Source: Lawsonella sp012842085 | GTDB taxonomy: Bacteria > Actinomycetota > Actinomycetes > Mycobacteriales > Mycobacteriaceae | Direction of reading: 5' to 3' | Assembly (NCBI GenBank): GCA_036749735.1 | Contig: DAINXV010000005.1 | Coordinates: 1 to 34,050, forward strand | DNA: 34,050 nucleotides | Part shown: positions 23,318-31,946 of the stretch, one piece after another | How the letters are laid out: each line of letters starts with the position of its first letter | Numbering within the stretch: position 1 is the first letter of the stretch | Made by a program: the position numbers and the translations under genes | Notes under the pieces: generated by a model | The model's input: only the letters and a program-made list of their open reading frames with translations | What the model was told of the DNA's origin: nothing | Databases searched by the model: none

Positions 23318-25165
23318 GTGGCTGGAGCTCCTCCAATCAACCTCATAAGTTGTGAAAACGTATCCTTTTCCTATGGGCTGAAACCCTTACTGGAAAACGT
23401 ATCCCTGGGTGTCAATGCGGGCGACCGCATCGGCATAGTGGGACTCAACGGCGGTGGCAAAACCACCCTTCTAGAGATTCTTACGGGTCTCCAAGAACCC
23501 GATAGTGGACGTGTAGCCCGCCGCACAGATCTCCGATCCGCAGTCGTCACCCAGCGCTCCCCACTACCTGCCGGAGCTACCGTCGGGGAAGCCATCCTCG
23601 CCCACAACCACACTGACAGTTACGAATGGGCATCCGATGCACGAATCCGCTCCACCATGGCAGGGATCGGCATTGGGGAACTCGGCCTCCACACCCCCGT
23701 GGACCAACTTTCCGGGGGAGAACGCCGCCGGGTAGCAATCGCGGCCGCACTAGTACAAGACCTTGACCTTCTCGTACTGGACGAACCCACCAACCATTTG
23801 GACGTGGAAGGCGTGCAATGGTTGGCTAACCACCTGCTGAACCGCAAGTGCGCACTGCTAGTCGTCACCCACGACCGCTGGTTTTTAGACACCGTCGCCG
23901 ACCAAACCTGGGAGGTCCACGACGGACAAGTGGACATGTACGAAGGCGGCTACAACGACTGGGTTTTTGCGCGAGCAGAGCGCGCCCGCCAAGAAGCAGT
24001 GGCGGAGCAGCGCCGCCAAAACCTGATGCGCAAAGAACTCGCCTGGTTGCGCCGCGGAGCCCCCGCCCGCACCTCCAAACCGCGCTACCGCATTGAAGCG
24101 GCCGAAGAACTTATTGCGGATGTGCCCGAACCGCGCGACAAGGCCGAACTAATGGCCTTCTCAACTAAACGTCTCGGAAAAACAGTTATTGATTTTTTCG
24201 ACGGCAAATTGGTGAGCCCCAGTGGGGAAGTACTCATTGAGCACCTCAATTGGCAGCTTGCGCCGGGCGAGCGGATAGGGCTCGTGGGGGTGAACGGTTC
24301 TGGCAAAACAACGCTGCTGCGGGCCATCGCCGGAGACTACCGTTTGGAGGGAGGTCGCCGCGTGGAGGGACCGACGGTGCAGATCGGTTGGCTCACCCAA
24401 GAACTGGATGATCTTCCCACAGACCGTACCGTGCTGCAGGCAGTGGAAGATGTCGCCAATAATGTGCGAATAGGCAAACGCGACTATTCCGCCTCCCAGC
24501 TGCTGGAACGCCTTGGTTTCGTACCGAAACGCCAGCGCACCCCAGTTAAAGACCTCTCCGGTGGGGAGCGCCGACGCCTGCAACTCACCCGCATCCTGAT
24601 GGATGAGCCCAACGTTTTGCTGCTGGATGAGCCCACCAACGACCTGGATATCGACACCCTGCAGCAGCTCGAGGATCTCCTTGACCAATGGGCAGGAACC
24701 ATGGTGGTGGTCTCCCACGACCGTTACCTTATTGAGCGCGTCTGCGACTCCGCCTGGGCACTGTTCGGGGATGGAAAACTCACCCACCTGCCGCGGGGCG
24801 TGCAGCAATATATTGAGCGCCGCAGTGAGCTGGTGAAAGATTCCACTCACCAGCAAGCCACCCAACTGGGGGCAGAAGCAGCTGACGCCAGTGACGAAGC
24901 TCAAGATCGCTACACTGCCGGAGGTATTGTGCGAGGCTCGGCAGAAGAGCGAGAACTCCGGAAAGATGTGCGCCGACTGGAACGCACCATGGAAAAGCTC
25001 CATAATCAGGAGCAGAAGATACATCAACAGTTAGCGGACACGGCGGAACAATTGCCTGTCGATACCGAGAAACTGGCTGAGCTGGACCGCACCCTCAAAG
25101 ACATTCAACAACAAATAGAGAAAGCCGAGATGGAAGGGATGGAGAAAGCCGAGATGATCGAGTAG
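23318..25165 (+). CDS. ABC-F family ATPase (Uup/EttA-like)
   Basis: 615 residues, two ABC domains and no membrane helices. Domain 1: Walker A GLNGGGKT (42-49), signature LSGGE (131-135), Walker B LVLDEPTNHLD. Domain 2: Walker A GVNGSGKT (324-331), LSGGERRRLQLTRIL, and LLLDEPTNDLD. The linker (about 215-285) has the LAWLRRGAPARTSKPRYRIEAAEEL arm that reaches the ribosomal P-site tRNA in ABC-F proteins. A C-terminal coiled coil (about 545-612) resembles Uup. ABC-F proteins rescue or tune ribosomes, some giving antibiotic resistance; which applies is unclear. GTG start 3 bases after ispE. The last codons hold a partial in-phase tandem duplication (24-base period, 25118-25156). Confidence 0.92.
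   Translation: MAGAPPINLISCENVSFSYGLKPLLENVSLGVNAGDRIGIVGLNGGGKTTLLEILTGLQEPDSGRVARRTDLRSAVVTQRSPLPAGATVGEAILAHNHTDSYEWASDARIRSTMAGIGIGELGLHTPVDQLSGGERRRVAIAAALVQDLDLLVLDEPTNHLDVEGVQWLANHLLNRKCALLVVTHDRWFLDTVADQTWEVHDGQVDMYEGGYNDWVFARAERARQEAVAEQRRQNLMRKELAWLRRGAPARTSKPRYRIEAAEELIADVPEPRDKAELMAFSTKRLGKTVIDFFDGKLVSPSGEVLIEHLNWQLAPGERIGLVGVNGSGKTTLLRAIAGDYRLEGGRRVEGPTVQIGWLTQELDDLPTDRTVLQAVEDVANNVRIGKRDYSASQLLERLGFVPKRQRTPVKDLSGGERRRLQLTRILMDEPNVLLLDEPTNDLDIDTLQQLEDLLDQWAGTMVVVSHDRYLIERVCDSAWALFGDGKLTHLPRGVQQYIERRSELVKDSTHQQATQLGAEAADASDEAQDRYTAGGIVRGSAEERELRKDVRRLERTMEKLHNQEQKIHQQLADTAEQLPVDTEKLAELDRTLKDIQQQIEKAEMEGMEKAEMIE
25118..25156 (+). repeat. Short in-phase tandem duplication at the ABC-F 3' end
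   Basis: The 15-mer GAGAAAGCCGAGATG occurs at 25118-25132 and 25142-25156, a 24-base period, encoding EKAEM twice. It lies just before the junction where the next gene lacks a start codon. Confidence 0.85.
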
Positions 25166-25260
25166 ACGGGCTACTCACCGGTCGTCACAAATGGATCACT
25201 CTAGGCGGCGTACTACTCATCATCGCTTCCGGCTTTGAGGTAGTCGCGGTCTCTGTCACC

Positions 25261-26541
25261 ATGCCCACAATTGTGCGGGATCTCAACAGCCTTTCCTGGT
25301 ATTCTGCCGGATTCTCAGTCACTATTGCAGTGTCTATTCTGGGCATAGTGTTGGCGGGCCCGTGGGGCGACCAGAAAGGCCCCAAAGCTCCGCTCTACAC
25401 CGGTGTCGTAAGTTGTGTCATCGGCTTGGTAGCTGCCGGCTCTGCCCACACAATGGCGCTCTTCCTGATCGGACGGGCCATTCAAGGCTTAGGTATCGGG
25501 CTCATCAACGTTTCTGTTTACGTCATTGTGGGGCGCGAACTTCCCAAACATCTGCATGCCAAGATGTTTTCCCTGACCGCAGTCGGCTGGATACTGCCTG
25601 CCCTCTTGGGGCCAATTGTCGCCGGCATCCTGGTAGATACCGTTGGTTGGCGGTGGGCCTTTTGGGGCGTAGCACCCATCATGGTTATCGCCAGTATTAT
25701 TCTTTATCCCGGTTTCGCCACTGAAGGCGGCGCCGCCACAGACAATATGTCCATGCAGGAATGGCGGGGACGGATGTTCCGTGCCGTTCTTATTGCTTGC
25801 GCGGTGGGAGCCATTCAGCCAGTGGGGGAGACGGTGAAGGATGGTCATCTCACGTGGGCAATCGTTGGGGTTGTGGCGTTGCTGGCGCTTACCCTTGCGG
25901 CCTCCCGGCAGCTGCTGCCACCACATGCCCTCATTTTGGGCCGCGGCCTGCCGGCGCTAGTATCCTCCCGCCTCTTTTTGGCCGGAACCTATTTCGCATT
26001 CGAGGTTTATATCCCCCTCATGGGGCAGACTTTCCGAGGATTGAGCCCCACTAAAGCCGGGCTTGTGGTGGCCTCAGGCGCCATCACCTGGGCTATAGCC
26101 TCGGCACTGCAAACCAAAATTGTGGATGAACAACTGCGTCCCAAGTTTTTGACCGCCGGAATGGTGCTTGTCATTGTTGGTATTGCGGGGGCGACGACCC
26201 TCGTTGAACCCACTATCCCGCTTATTGTCCCGGTGCTGTGCTGGGCGGTAGCAGGTTTTGGTATTGGTGTTGCCTACCCGCTTGCTTCCGTTATGTTGCT
26301 CTCCATGTCCGAGCCTTCCCGAATCGGCTGGAACTCCAGTGCACTTTCCATGTCGGAACAAATCGGCACCTCCACTTCTCTCGCATTAGGCGGGGTTTTC
26401 TTCGGTGCCCTGGTGGGGCAAGGCATGCTGACGGCCATTCTGGCGTACTGCGCCATCCCACTTCTGTACGGTATTTTTGGGATTGTAGCGGCCTCCCGTA
26501 CCCGACCAGAAGCCGTCACCCCCGACTTGCGTCTAGACTAG
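25261..26541 (+). CDS. Major facilitator superfamily transporter, 5' end irregular
   Basis: 426 residues from the first ATG in frame (25261), with about 11 predicted helices. Motif A-like GPWGDQKGPKAPLY follows helix 2 and the WILPALLGPIVAGILVDTVGWRWAFW stretch is typical of drug-efflux MFS members (DHA family). The start is a problem. The frame is open back to a TGA at 25078-25080, and 25165-25260 encode a convincing first helix (KWITLGGVLLIIASGFEVVA) leading into the family-like TMPTIVRDL, yet no ATG, GTG or TTG occurs in that stretch. So the protein lacks helix 1, starts at a non-standard codon, is fused by a -1 shift to the ABC-F gene, or carries a real or sequencing frameshift. The substrate is unknown. 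Confidence 0.75.
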   Translation: MPTIVRDLNSLSWYSAGFSVTIAVSILGIVLAGPWGDQKGPKAPLYTGVVSCVIGLVAAGSAHTMALFLIGRAIQGLGIGLINVSVYVIVGRELPKHLHAKMFSLTAVGWILPALLGPIVAGILVDTVGWRWAFWGVAPIMVIASIILYPGFATEGGAATDNMSMQEWRGRMFRAVLIACAVGAIQPVGETVKDGHLTWAIVGVVALLALTLAASRQLLPPHALILGRGLPALVSSRLFLAGTYFAFEVYIPLMGQTFRGLSPTKAGLVVASGAITWAIASALQTKIVDEQLRPKFLTAGMVLVIVGIAGATTLVEPTIPLIVPVLCWAVAGFGIGVAYPLASVMLLSMSEPSRIGWNSSALSMSEQIGTSTSLALGGVFFGALVGQGMLTAILAYCAIPLLYGIFGIVAASRTRPEAVTPDLRLD

Positions 26542-26550
26542 GGTGAACCA

Positions 26551-26567
26551 ACTTTCGCACAGAAAGT
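26551..26567 (+). promoter_or_regulatory. Small hairpin at the ribosome site of the next gene
   Basis: ACTTTC-N5-GAAAGT forms a 6-bp stem ending 6 bases before ATG 26574. The right arm contains GAAAG, the only Shine-Dalgarno-like sequence for this start, so folding could mask it. Confidence 0.3.
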
Positions 26568-26573
26568 ACGAGC

Positions 26574-27698
26574 ATGAGTCTTACTAGCATCGCCCATGAT
26601 TCCCTCGACCAACCCGATCCCCGGGTGGTGGTCACCAAAAATGGACACTGCTTGCATCTGCAACTCAATGACCCAGACACCCTCAATGCTGTGGACGAGG
26701 GGATCGCAAGAGCCTTCCGACTGGCCTTAGATAGCGCCGAAAATGATGACATGGTGGACTATGTGCTGGTGACGTCCACGCACCCCAAATCTTTCTGCTC
26801 GGGCGGCAATGTGCGTAAACTTGCGCACTATTACGCGAACGGAAAGTCCGAAAAGGCCGAAAAATTCTTCGCCATCGAATACGACCTGTGCGCCCGGATC
26901 GCAGAATTCCCCAAACCGTATATTTCTTTGGTTGACGGATATTGCATCGGGGGTGGACTGGGAATAACCGCCAATGGCAAACACATGGTCGTTACCGAGA
27001 ACGCACTCATGAGCATGCCGGAGGTAGTCCTGGGGTTCTGCACCGACGCGGGAATGAGTTGGGTGCTTCCCCGGCTGTGGGGAGACGGCGGCCAAGCCGA
27101 CAAATTCTTAGGCCACTATATTGCGCTTACCGGTGTGTGGCTCAACGCCACCGACGCGGTGTGGACTGGCCTGGCGGACTACTTTATTCCCAGTGAACAA
27201 CTGCCGCGTGTGCAAGAGGAACTACTGTCCCTCGACTATCCCCGGGGGGAAGCGGCCACCGCTATTATTGACTATCTTTCTGCACAGGCGCAGCTCCCTG
27301 GTCAAGCTAACGGGGCACCGAAGGGCCAAATCAGTGACCGAATCCTTAAAATTGACGAAGTTTTTTCGGCTCCCTCGGTGGCAGAAATGATCCAAAGACT
27401 GGAAATCGGCCTGCGCACCAACCACTACGGCGACTGGGCTCGAGATGCCTTGTCCGCCATACGATTATCCAGTCCGACTGCACTCGAAGGGACTTTTTTG
27501 GTTGTCGAGCGCGGTAATTTTGCCCCCACAGTGCGCGCTGCAATTGATAACGAATTCAGTATGGGGGCGCAATACCTCTGCCATCGCGAAGATTTCCAAA
27601 CTGGTGTTCGTGCAAGGCTTATCGAGAAAAAACCAACCAAAGACTGGACACCTGCGACTCTCGCAGAAGTTGATAAAAAAACATTGGAGTCGCGCTAA
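26574..27698 (+). CDS. 3-hydroxyisobutyryl-CoA hydrolase-like (enoyl-CoA hydratase/isomerase superfamily)
   Basis: 374 residues. The crotonase fold is shown by FCSGGNVRKL (74-83) and YCIGGGLGI (oxyanion hole, 123-131). Unlike true hydratases it has the HIBCH pattern with Glu150 and Asp158 in MPEVVLGFCTDAG, the same 8-residue spacing as in the human hydrolase, and a C-terminal extension with HYGDWARDALSAI and FQTGVRARLIEK. The reaction would be hydrolysis of 3-hydroxyisobutyryl-CoA in valine breakdown. No other valine-degradation gene is in the window, so a related acyl-CoA substrate remains possible. Confidence 0.85.
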   Translation: MSLTSIAHDSLDQPDPRVVVTKNGHCLHLQLNDPDTLNAVDEGIARAFRLALDSAENDDMVDYVLVTSTHPKSFCSGGNVRKLAHYYANGKSEKAEKFFAIEYDLCARIAEFPKPYISLVDGYCIGGGLGITANGKHMVVTENALMSMPEVVLGFCTDAGMSWVLPRLWGDGGQADKFLGHYIALTGVWLNATDAVWTGLADYFIPSEQLPRVQEELLSLDYPRGEAATAIIDYLSAQAQLPGQANGAPKGQISDRILKIDEVFSAPSVAEMIQRLEIGLRTNHYGDWARDALSAIRLSSPTALEGTFLVVERGNFAPTVRAAIDNEFSMGAQYLCHREDFQTGVRARLIEKKPTKDWTPATLAEVDKKTLESR

Positions 27699-27745
27699 AT
27701 AAGGTTTAGAATACTTTTCGTCAACTACCCGCAAAGGAGCTACTT

Positions 27746-28729
27746 GTGTCTAACACCCCTATTCGCGTAGCAATTAATGGTTACGGAAACCTCGGACGTG
27801 GTGCCGAGAAGGCCATTCTGGCATCTGATGACCTGGAAATGGTCACCATTTTTACCCGTCGCGAACCCGACAGCTTAGACACTGTTTCTGGAAAAGTAGC
27901 CAGCGTCTCCGACATGGCCGACTATGTGGGCCAGGTAGATGTTTGCATCAACTGTGGTGGTTCAGCAACGGACCTCGATCAACAGGGACCAGAGACAGTA
28001 AAACTCTTCAACACTGTCGACTCATTCGATAACCACTCGCACATCCCCGACTACTACGCCACCATGAACAAGCATGCTAGCGCAGCAGGCCACCTGGCCG
28101 TCATTTCCTCCGGATGGGACCCGGGCCTCTTCTCCATCAACCGCGTACTGTCGGAAGCAATCCTGCCCCATGGCAGCACCTACACTTTCTGGGGTCGCGG
28201 CGTCAGCCAAGGACACTCCGACGCCATCCGTCGAATCCCCGGAGTGCAAGACGCCAAGCAGTACACCGTCCCGGTGCAATCCGTAGTGGACCGTATTCTT
28301 GCGGGAGAACAACCCGAATTGGAGACCCGCGACAAGCATCTCCGGGAATGCTTTGTTGTCGCCGAAGAAGGCGCGGACCAAGCCGCAATCGAAGAAGCCA
28401 TCGTCACCATGCCCGGCTACTTTGCTGACTACGACACCACCGTGCACTTCATTAGCGCAGAGGAACTCCAACGCGACCACTCCGCCATGCCGCACGGTGG
28501 GCGTGTCATCCGCTCCGGTGAAACCAGTGAAGGAACCAACCAGGTTTACTCCTTCAACCTGGCGCTAGACGCCAACCCCGAATTCACGGGTGCCATGTTG
28601 GTGGCCACCGCGCGTGCTTGCAGCCGTATGGCTGCCGCTGGGGAGACTGGAGCCCGCAGCGTGCTGGATATTCCGCCGGCACTTTACAGTCCCAAAGATG
28701 GGGACGAACTGCGCGCCCACTTCCTATAA
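27746..28729 (+). CDS. ddh: meso-Diaminopimelate D-dehydrogenase
   Basis: 327 residues. The Rossmann motif VAINGYGNLGRGAEKA (NADP binding) opens the protein; SWDPGLFSINR-like SSGWDPGLFSINRVL, GRGVSQGHSDAIRRIPGV and MPHGGRVI are the substrate-site segments of corynebacterial Ddh. It makes meso-DAP in one step from tetrahydrodipicolinate and ammonia, for lysine and peptidoglycan, bypassing the succinylase branch. Ddh is patchy across bacteria and typical of Corynebacterium, with likely horizontal spread. Start GTG 27746 has AAAGGAG 7 bases upstream. A terminator hairpin follows at 28753-28783. Confidence 0.95.
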   Translation: MSNTPIRVAINGYGNLGRGAEKAILASDDLEMVTIFTRREPDSLDTVSGKVASVSDMADYVGQVDVCINCGGSATDLDQQGPETVKLFNTVDSFDNHSHIPDYYATMNKHASAAGHLAVISSGWDPGLFSINRVLSEAILPHGSTYTFWGRGVSQGHSDAIRRIPGVQDAKQYTVPVQSVVDRILAGEQPELETRDKHLRECFVVAEEGADQAAIEEAIVTMPGYFADYDTTVHFISAEELQRDHSAMPHGGRVIRSGETSEGTNQVYSFNLALDANPEFTGAMLVATARACSRMAAAGETGARSVLDIPPALYSPKDGDELRAHFL

Positions 28730-28752
28730 TGTTTTTATAGAAACGTGACTAG

Positions 28753-28783
28753 GGGCGGTACCTGACAACGTCGGGTACCGCCC
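28753..28783 (+). terminator. Hairpin after ddh, probable terminator
   Basis: A 14-bp stem (28753-28766 with 28770-28783, one T:G pair) with loop AAC is centred on GGTACC sequences. The following T-tract is weak (TACTTAGC), so it may be Rho-assisted or an mRNA stabiliser. Confidence 0.6.
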
Positions 28784-28803
28784 TACTTAGCATGAAGGCA
28801 GCC

Positions 28804-30264
28804 ATGAACAAGCAGCAGACCACCACGAAGCGCACCTTCTTTGGACACCCCTTCGGGCTCGCAAATCTCTTCGGCTTGGAAATGTGGGAGCGTTTCAGCT
28901 TCTATGGGATGCAAGCCATCCTCACGTACTACATTTACTATTCGGTGACGGTCGGGGGCTTGGGCTATCCCAAGGAAGTCGCCTACTCCATCGTTGGTGC
29001 TTATGGTGGGCTGGTCTACCTCGCATCCATTATGGGCTCCTGGGTATCAGACAGGTGGTTTGGGCCAGCTAAAAGCCTTATCGGGGCTGGAGTCATCATT
29101 ATTCTGGGGCACCTTGCCTTGGCGGTACTGCCAGGCCTGAGCGGTCTCGTAGTGGGCCTTGTTTGTGTGGCTGTCGGTGCGGGCACACTGAAAGCGTCGT
29201 CACTTACTATCTTGGGGGATCTCTACGACGAGAACGATCCTCGCCAAGACGCCGGATTCTCCATCTACTACATGGGCATCAACATCGGTGCGTTCTTCGG
29301 CCCCATCCTCACTGGTTTCGTACACCGGTATGGAGGATTCCACTGGGCTTTCGCACTCGCTGCCATCGGCATGTTCATCGGCCTCATGCAATACCTGATC
29401 CTGCACAAATACTCGATCGGGAAGACAGGATCCACCGTCCCCAACCCCCTCGACAAAAAGCACAAGATTATTTCCAGTGTCGGAATCCTCATTGGCCTTT
29501 TAGTGGTTGTGGGAGTCTTCTCCTCCGGATTGCTTGGCCTCAACGACCTGTCCACCACCATTGTGGTGGTGACAGCGATCGTTGCCGTCATCATGTTCAT
29601 CGTGATGCTCACCAGCAAACAAATTACGGAAGTGGAGCGCAGCCGAGTAATAGCCTTCATCCCACTGTTCATTGCGTCAGCTATCTTCTGGTCGCTCTAC
29701 CAACAGCAATTCACCATTTTGCCGGCATTCGCGGACCGTCGACTGGACCTCAACTTCTTTGGCTACGATCTGCCACCCTCAGTAGTGCAGTCCATTAACC
29801 CAGTTTTCATTGTGCTGCTGGCGCCACTATTCGCCGCACTCTGGCAAAAAATGGGGGAGAAACAACCGCGATCATCCCTGAAATTCGCACTCGGAGTATT
29901 GTTTTGCGGACTTTCCTTCCTGCTTTTCGTACCCTTTGCTGGAATGCAGGAAGCGCCCTTCATTTCCGTCGTGCTGCTGCTGTTGGTGGCCACCATTGGG
30001 GAACTGTGCCTCTCACCGATCGGAAACTCCCTGGCGACCAAGTTGGCGCCAAAAGTTTTCCACACTCAAATGGTGGCTCTCTTCTTCCTATCAGTGGCGA
30101 TCGGCAGCGCCGCAGCAGGCTCCCTCGCACAGCTCACCGACGTCGACAACCCGGATTCCACCAAGATCTATTTCCTCATCTTGGGTATTGCCACCATGGT
30201 GGTTAGTGGAATTTTCTTCCTGGTACGACGCTGGATCGACAAGAAGATGATGGGGATCCACTAG
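28804..30264 (+). CDS. POT/PTR-family proton-coupled peptide transporter
   Basis: 486 residues from ATG 28804, which has AAGG 6 bases upstream; an in-frame ATG at 28792 without a ribosome site is also possible. About 14 membrane helices. The first helix carries the POT proton-coupling motif ExxERFxxY as EMWERFSFYG, and the YYMGINIGAFFGPILTGF motif (PTR2 signature region) lies near residue 155. Such carriers import di- and tripeptides with protons. The POT gene lies after ddh behind a hairpin and overlaps the convergent prfC stop by 4 bases. Confidence 0.93.
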   Translation: MNKQQTTTKRTFFGHPFGLANLFGLEMWERFSFYGMQAILTYYIYYSVTVGGLGYPKEVAYSIVGAYGGLVYLASIMGSWVSDRWFGPAKSLIGAGVIIILGHLALAVLPGLSGLVVGLVCVAVGAGTLKASSLTILGDLYDENDPRQDAGFSIYYMGINIGAFFGPILTGFVHRYGGFHWAFALAAIGMFIGLMQYLILHKYSIGKTGSTVPNPLDKKHKIISSVGILIGLLVVVGVFSSGLLGLNDLSTTIVVVTAIVAVIMFIVMLTSKQITEVERSRVIAFIPLFIASAIFWSLYQQQFTILPAFADRRLDLNFFGYDLPPSVVQSINPVFIVLLAPLFAALWQKMGEKQPRSSLKFALGVLFCGLSFLLFVPFAGMQEAPFISVVLLLLVATIGELCLSPIGNSLATKLAPKVFHTQMVALFFLSVAIGSAAAGSLAQLTDVDNPDSTKIYFLILGIATMVVSGIFFLVRRWIDKKMMGIH

Positions 30265-31889
30265 TCCGCAATAAGCGGTTCCAAGGTGAGATCCGGTAAC
30301 TGCTTCTGGATGTAATCCAGGCGCCATTTGTCGCTCACCAGTGCAATAAGTTCGCCATCCTGGCGGGTGAACACTTCCACCCCGCGTTGGCGATTAAGTT
30401 CAGTGACGGATTCTGGGTCGGTGCGCCGGGCCACCGTGTAGGGAATATTCTCCATGACTGTCTCGACGTTATATTCGGCTTCCATCCGAGCCTGCACAAC
30501 CTCGAACTGCAGAACACCGACAGCCGCCATAACGGGGGAGGATTCGCCGCGCAGATCGTTCGTCAGAATCTGGACGACGCCTTCCGACCCCAGCTCGTCC
30601 ACAGCTTTACGGAACTGTTTGTACTTGGACAGCGACTTGGCGCGCAGCGTCGAGAAAAATTGGGGCGCGAACTGCGGAATGGGTGGGTATTCGGTTTTCT
30701 TCCCCTTATACAGGGTGTCGCCTGGCCGCAGACCCAAAGCATTGACGAGGCCGATCACATCGCCGGGATAGGCTTTTTCAACGGTTTCTCGATCTCGGCC
30801 AAACACAGTCAACGCATATTTGGTGGCGAACTGCCGATCGGTTTGGGCATGTTTCACAATCATTCCCCGATCGAATTCACCACTCACCACCCGCATAAAG
30901 GCCAGTCGGTCGCGGTGTGCGGAATCCATACCGGCCTGCACTTTGAAAACAACCCCAGAAAAGTCATCAGCTAATTCATGGAAGGTGCCGTCCACGTCGT
31001 CCCGTCCTGCAGGGGACGGAGCCAGCGACACTAAACTATTGAGAATTTGGTGAACCCCAAAATTCAGTTTTGCGGAGGCAAAAATGACGGGGGAGGTGGC
31101 TCCGTGGAGGAAAAGCTCATCGTCATGTACCTGGCCCATTTCGGCCATCAGCATGGATTCCTCCTCCGCAGTTGTCCAGTCTTCCGGAAGACGCTCGGCA
31201 GCTTCCGCGGGGGTGAAATGCTCTTCGGGTGCAATGGTGGAACCACCGGCAGTGCGAGTGAATTCAATATATTTGCGGGGCTGGCCTTCCTCATCCAGTT
31301 CGGCCAAACCGTGGAAATCGCCGGCGATGCCGACTGGCCAGTAGAGGGGAGTGGGGGTGAGGTCAATTTCGTCGGCAATTTCATCCAACAGTTCGAGCGG
31401 GTTCTTACCGGGACGGTCCCATTTGTTGACCACGGTAATAATCGGTAGCCCGCGAGATTTGCAGACTCGGAAAAGTTTTAAGGTTTGTGGCTCCAGCCCC
31501 TTTGCTGCGTCTACCAGCATGAGAGCGCCGTCAACAGCGGTTAATACACGGTAGGTGTCCTCCGAGAAGTCGGAGTGTCCGGGAGTGTCAACCAGGTTAA
31601 TCACGTACGGTTCGCCATCCCCATTCGGTCCGGCGGAACCCTTCGGCAAGTATTCGAACTGTAGGGCGGTGGAGGAGGCCGAAATGCCGCGTTCTTTCTC
31701 CATGTCCATCCAGTCGGAAACAGTAGCTTTGCGGCCCTGTTTACCGTGCACCGCACCGGCTTCATTAATCGCGTGGGCGTGCAGTGCCAACGCTTCGGTC
31801 AGCGTGGATTTACCGGCGTCCGGGTGGGAAATGATGGCGAAAGTGCGACGCCGGCGGGCTTCAGTCTGGGCTGGTTGCGGACTATTCAC
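30261..31889 (-). CDS. prfC: Peptide chain release factor 3
   Basis: 542 residues. A GTPase that recycles RF1/RF2 from the ribosome after termination. G1 ISHPDAGKSTLTEAL, G2 KERGISASSTALQFEY, G3 LVDTPGHSDFSEDTYR and G4 VVNKWDRPG are intact; the middle and C-terminal RF3 domains follow (VGVLQFEVVQARMEAEYNVE). Start is GTG 31889 with GAGGAAA upstream. Its TAG stop and that of the convergent peptide transporter share the palindrome CTAG at 30261-30264, with no terminator between. pth lies upstream on the same strand with a 57-base gap. Confidence 0.96.
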   Translation of the reverse strand: MNSPQPAQTEARRRRTFAIISHPDAGKSTLTEALALHAHAINEAGAVHGKQGRKATVSDWMDMEKERGISASSTALQFEYLPKGSAGPNGDGEPYVINLVDTPGHSDFSEDTYRVLTAVDGALMLVDAAKGLEPQTLKLFRVCKSRGLPIITVVNKWDRPGKNPLELLDEIADEIDLTPTPLYWPVGIAGDFHGLAELDEEGQPRKYIEFTRTAGGSTIAPEEHFTPAEAAERLPEDWTTAEEESMLMAEMGQVHDDELFLHGATSPVIFASAKLNFGVHQILNSLVSLAPSPAGRDDVDGTFHELADDFSGVVFKVQAGMDSAHRDRLAFMRVVSGEFDRGMIVKHAQTDRQFATKYALTVFGRDRETVEKAYPGDVIGLVNALGLRPGDTLYKGKKTEYPPIPQFAPQFFSTLRAKSLSKYKQFRKAVDELGSEGVVQILTNDLRGESSPVMAAVGVLQFEVVQARMEAEYNVETVMENIPYTVARRTDPESVTELNRQRGVEVFTRQDGELIALVSDKWRLDYIQKQLPDLTLEPLIAD

Positions 31890-31946
31890 AGAAAGTTTCC
31901 TCAGGGAATGTGTTGGTACAGGACGGGGCGAAAATCGAAAACGCAG

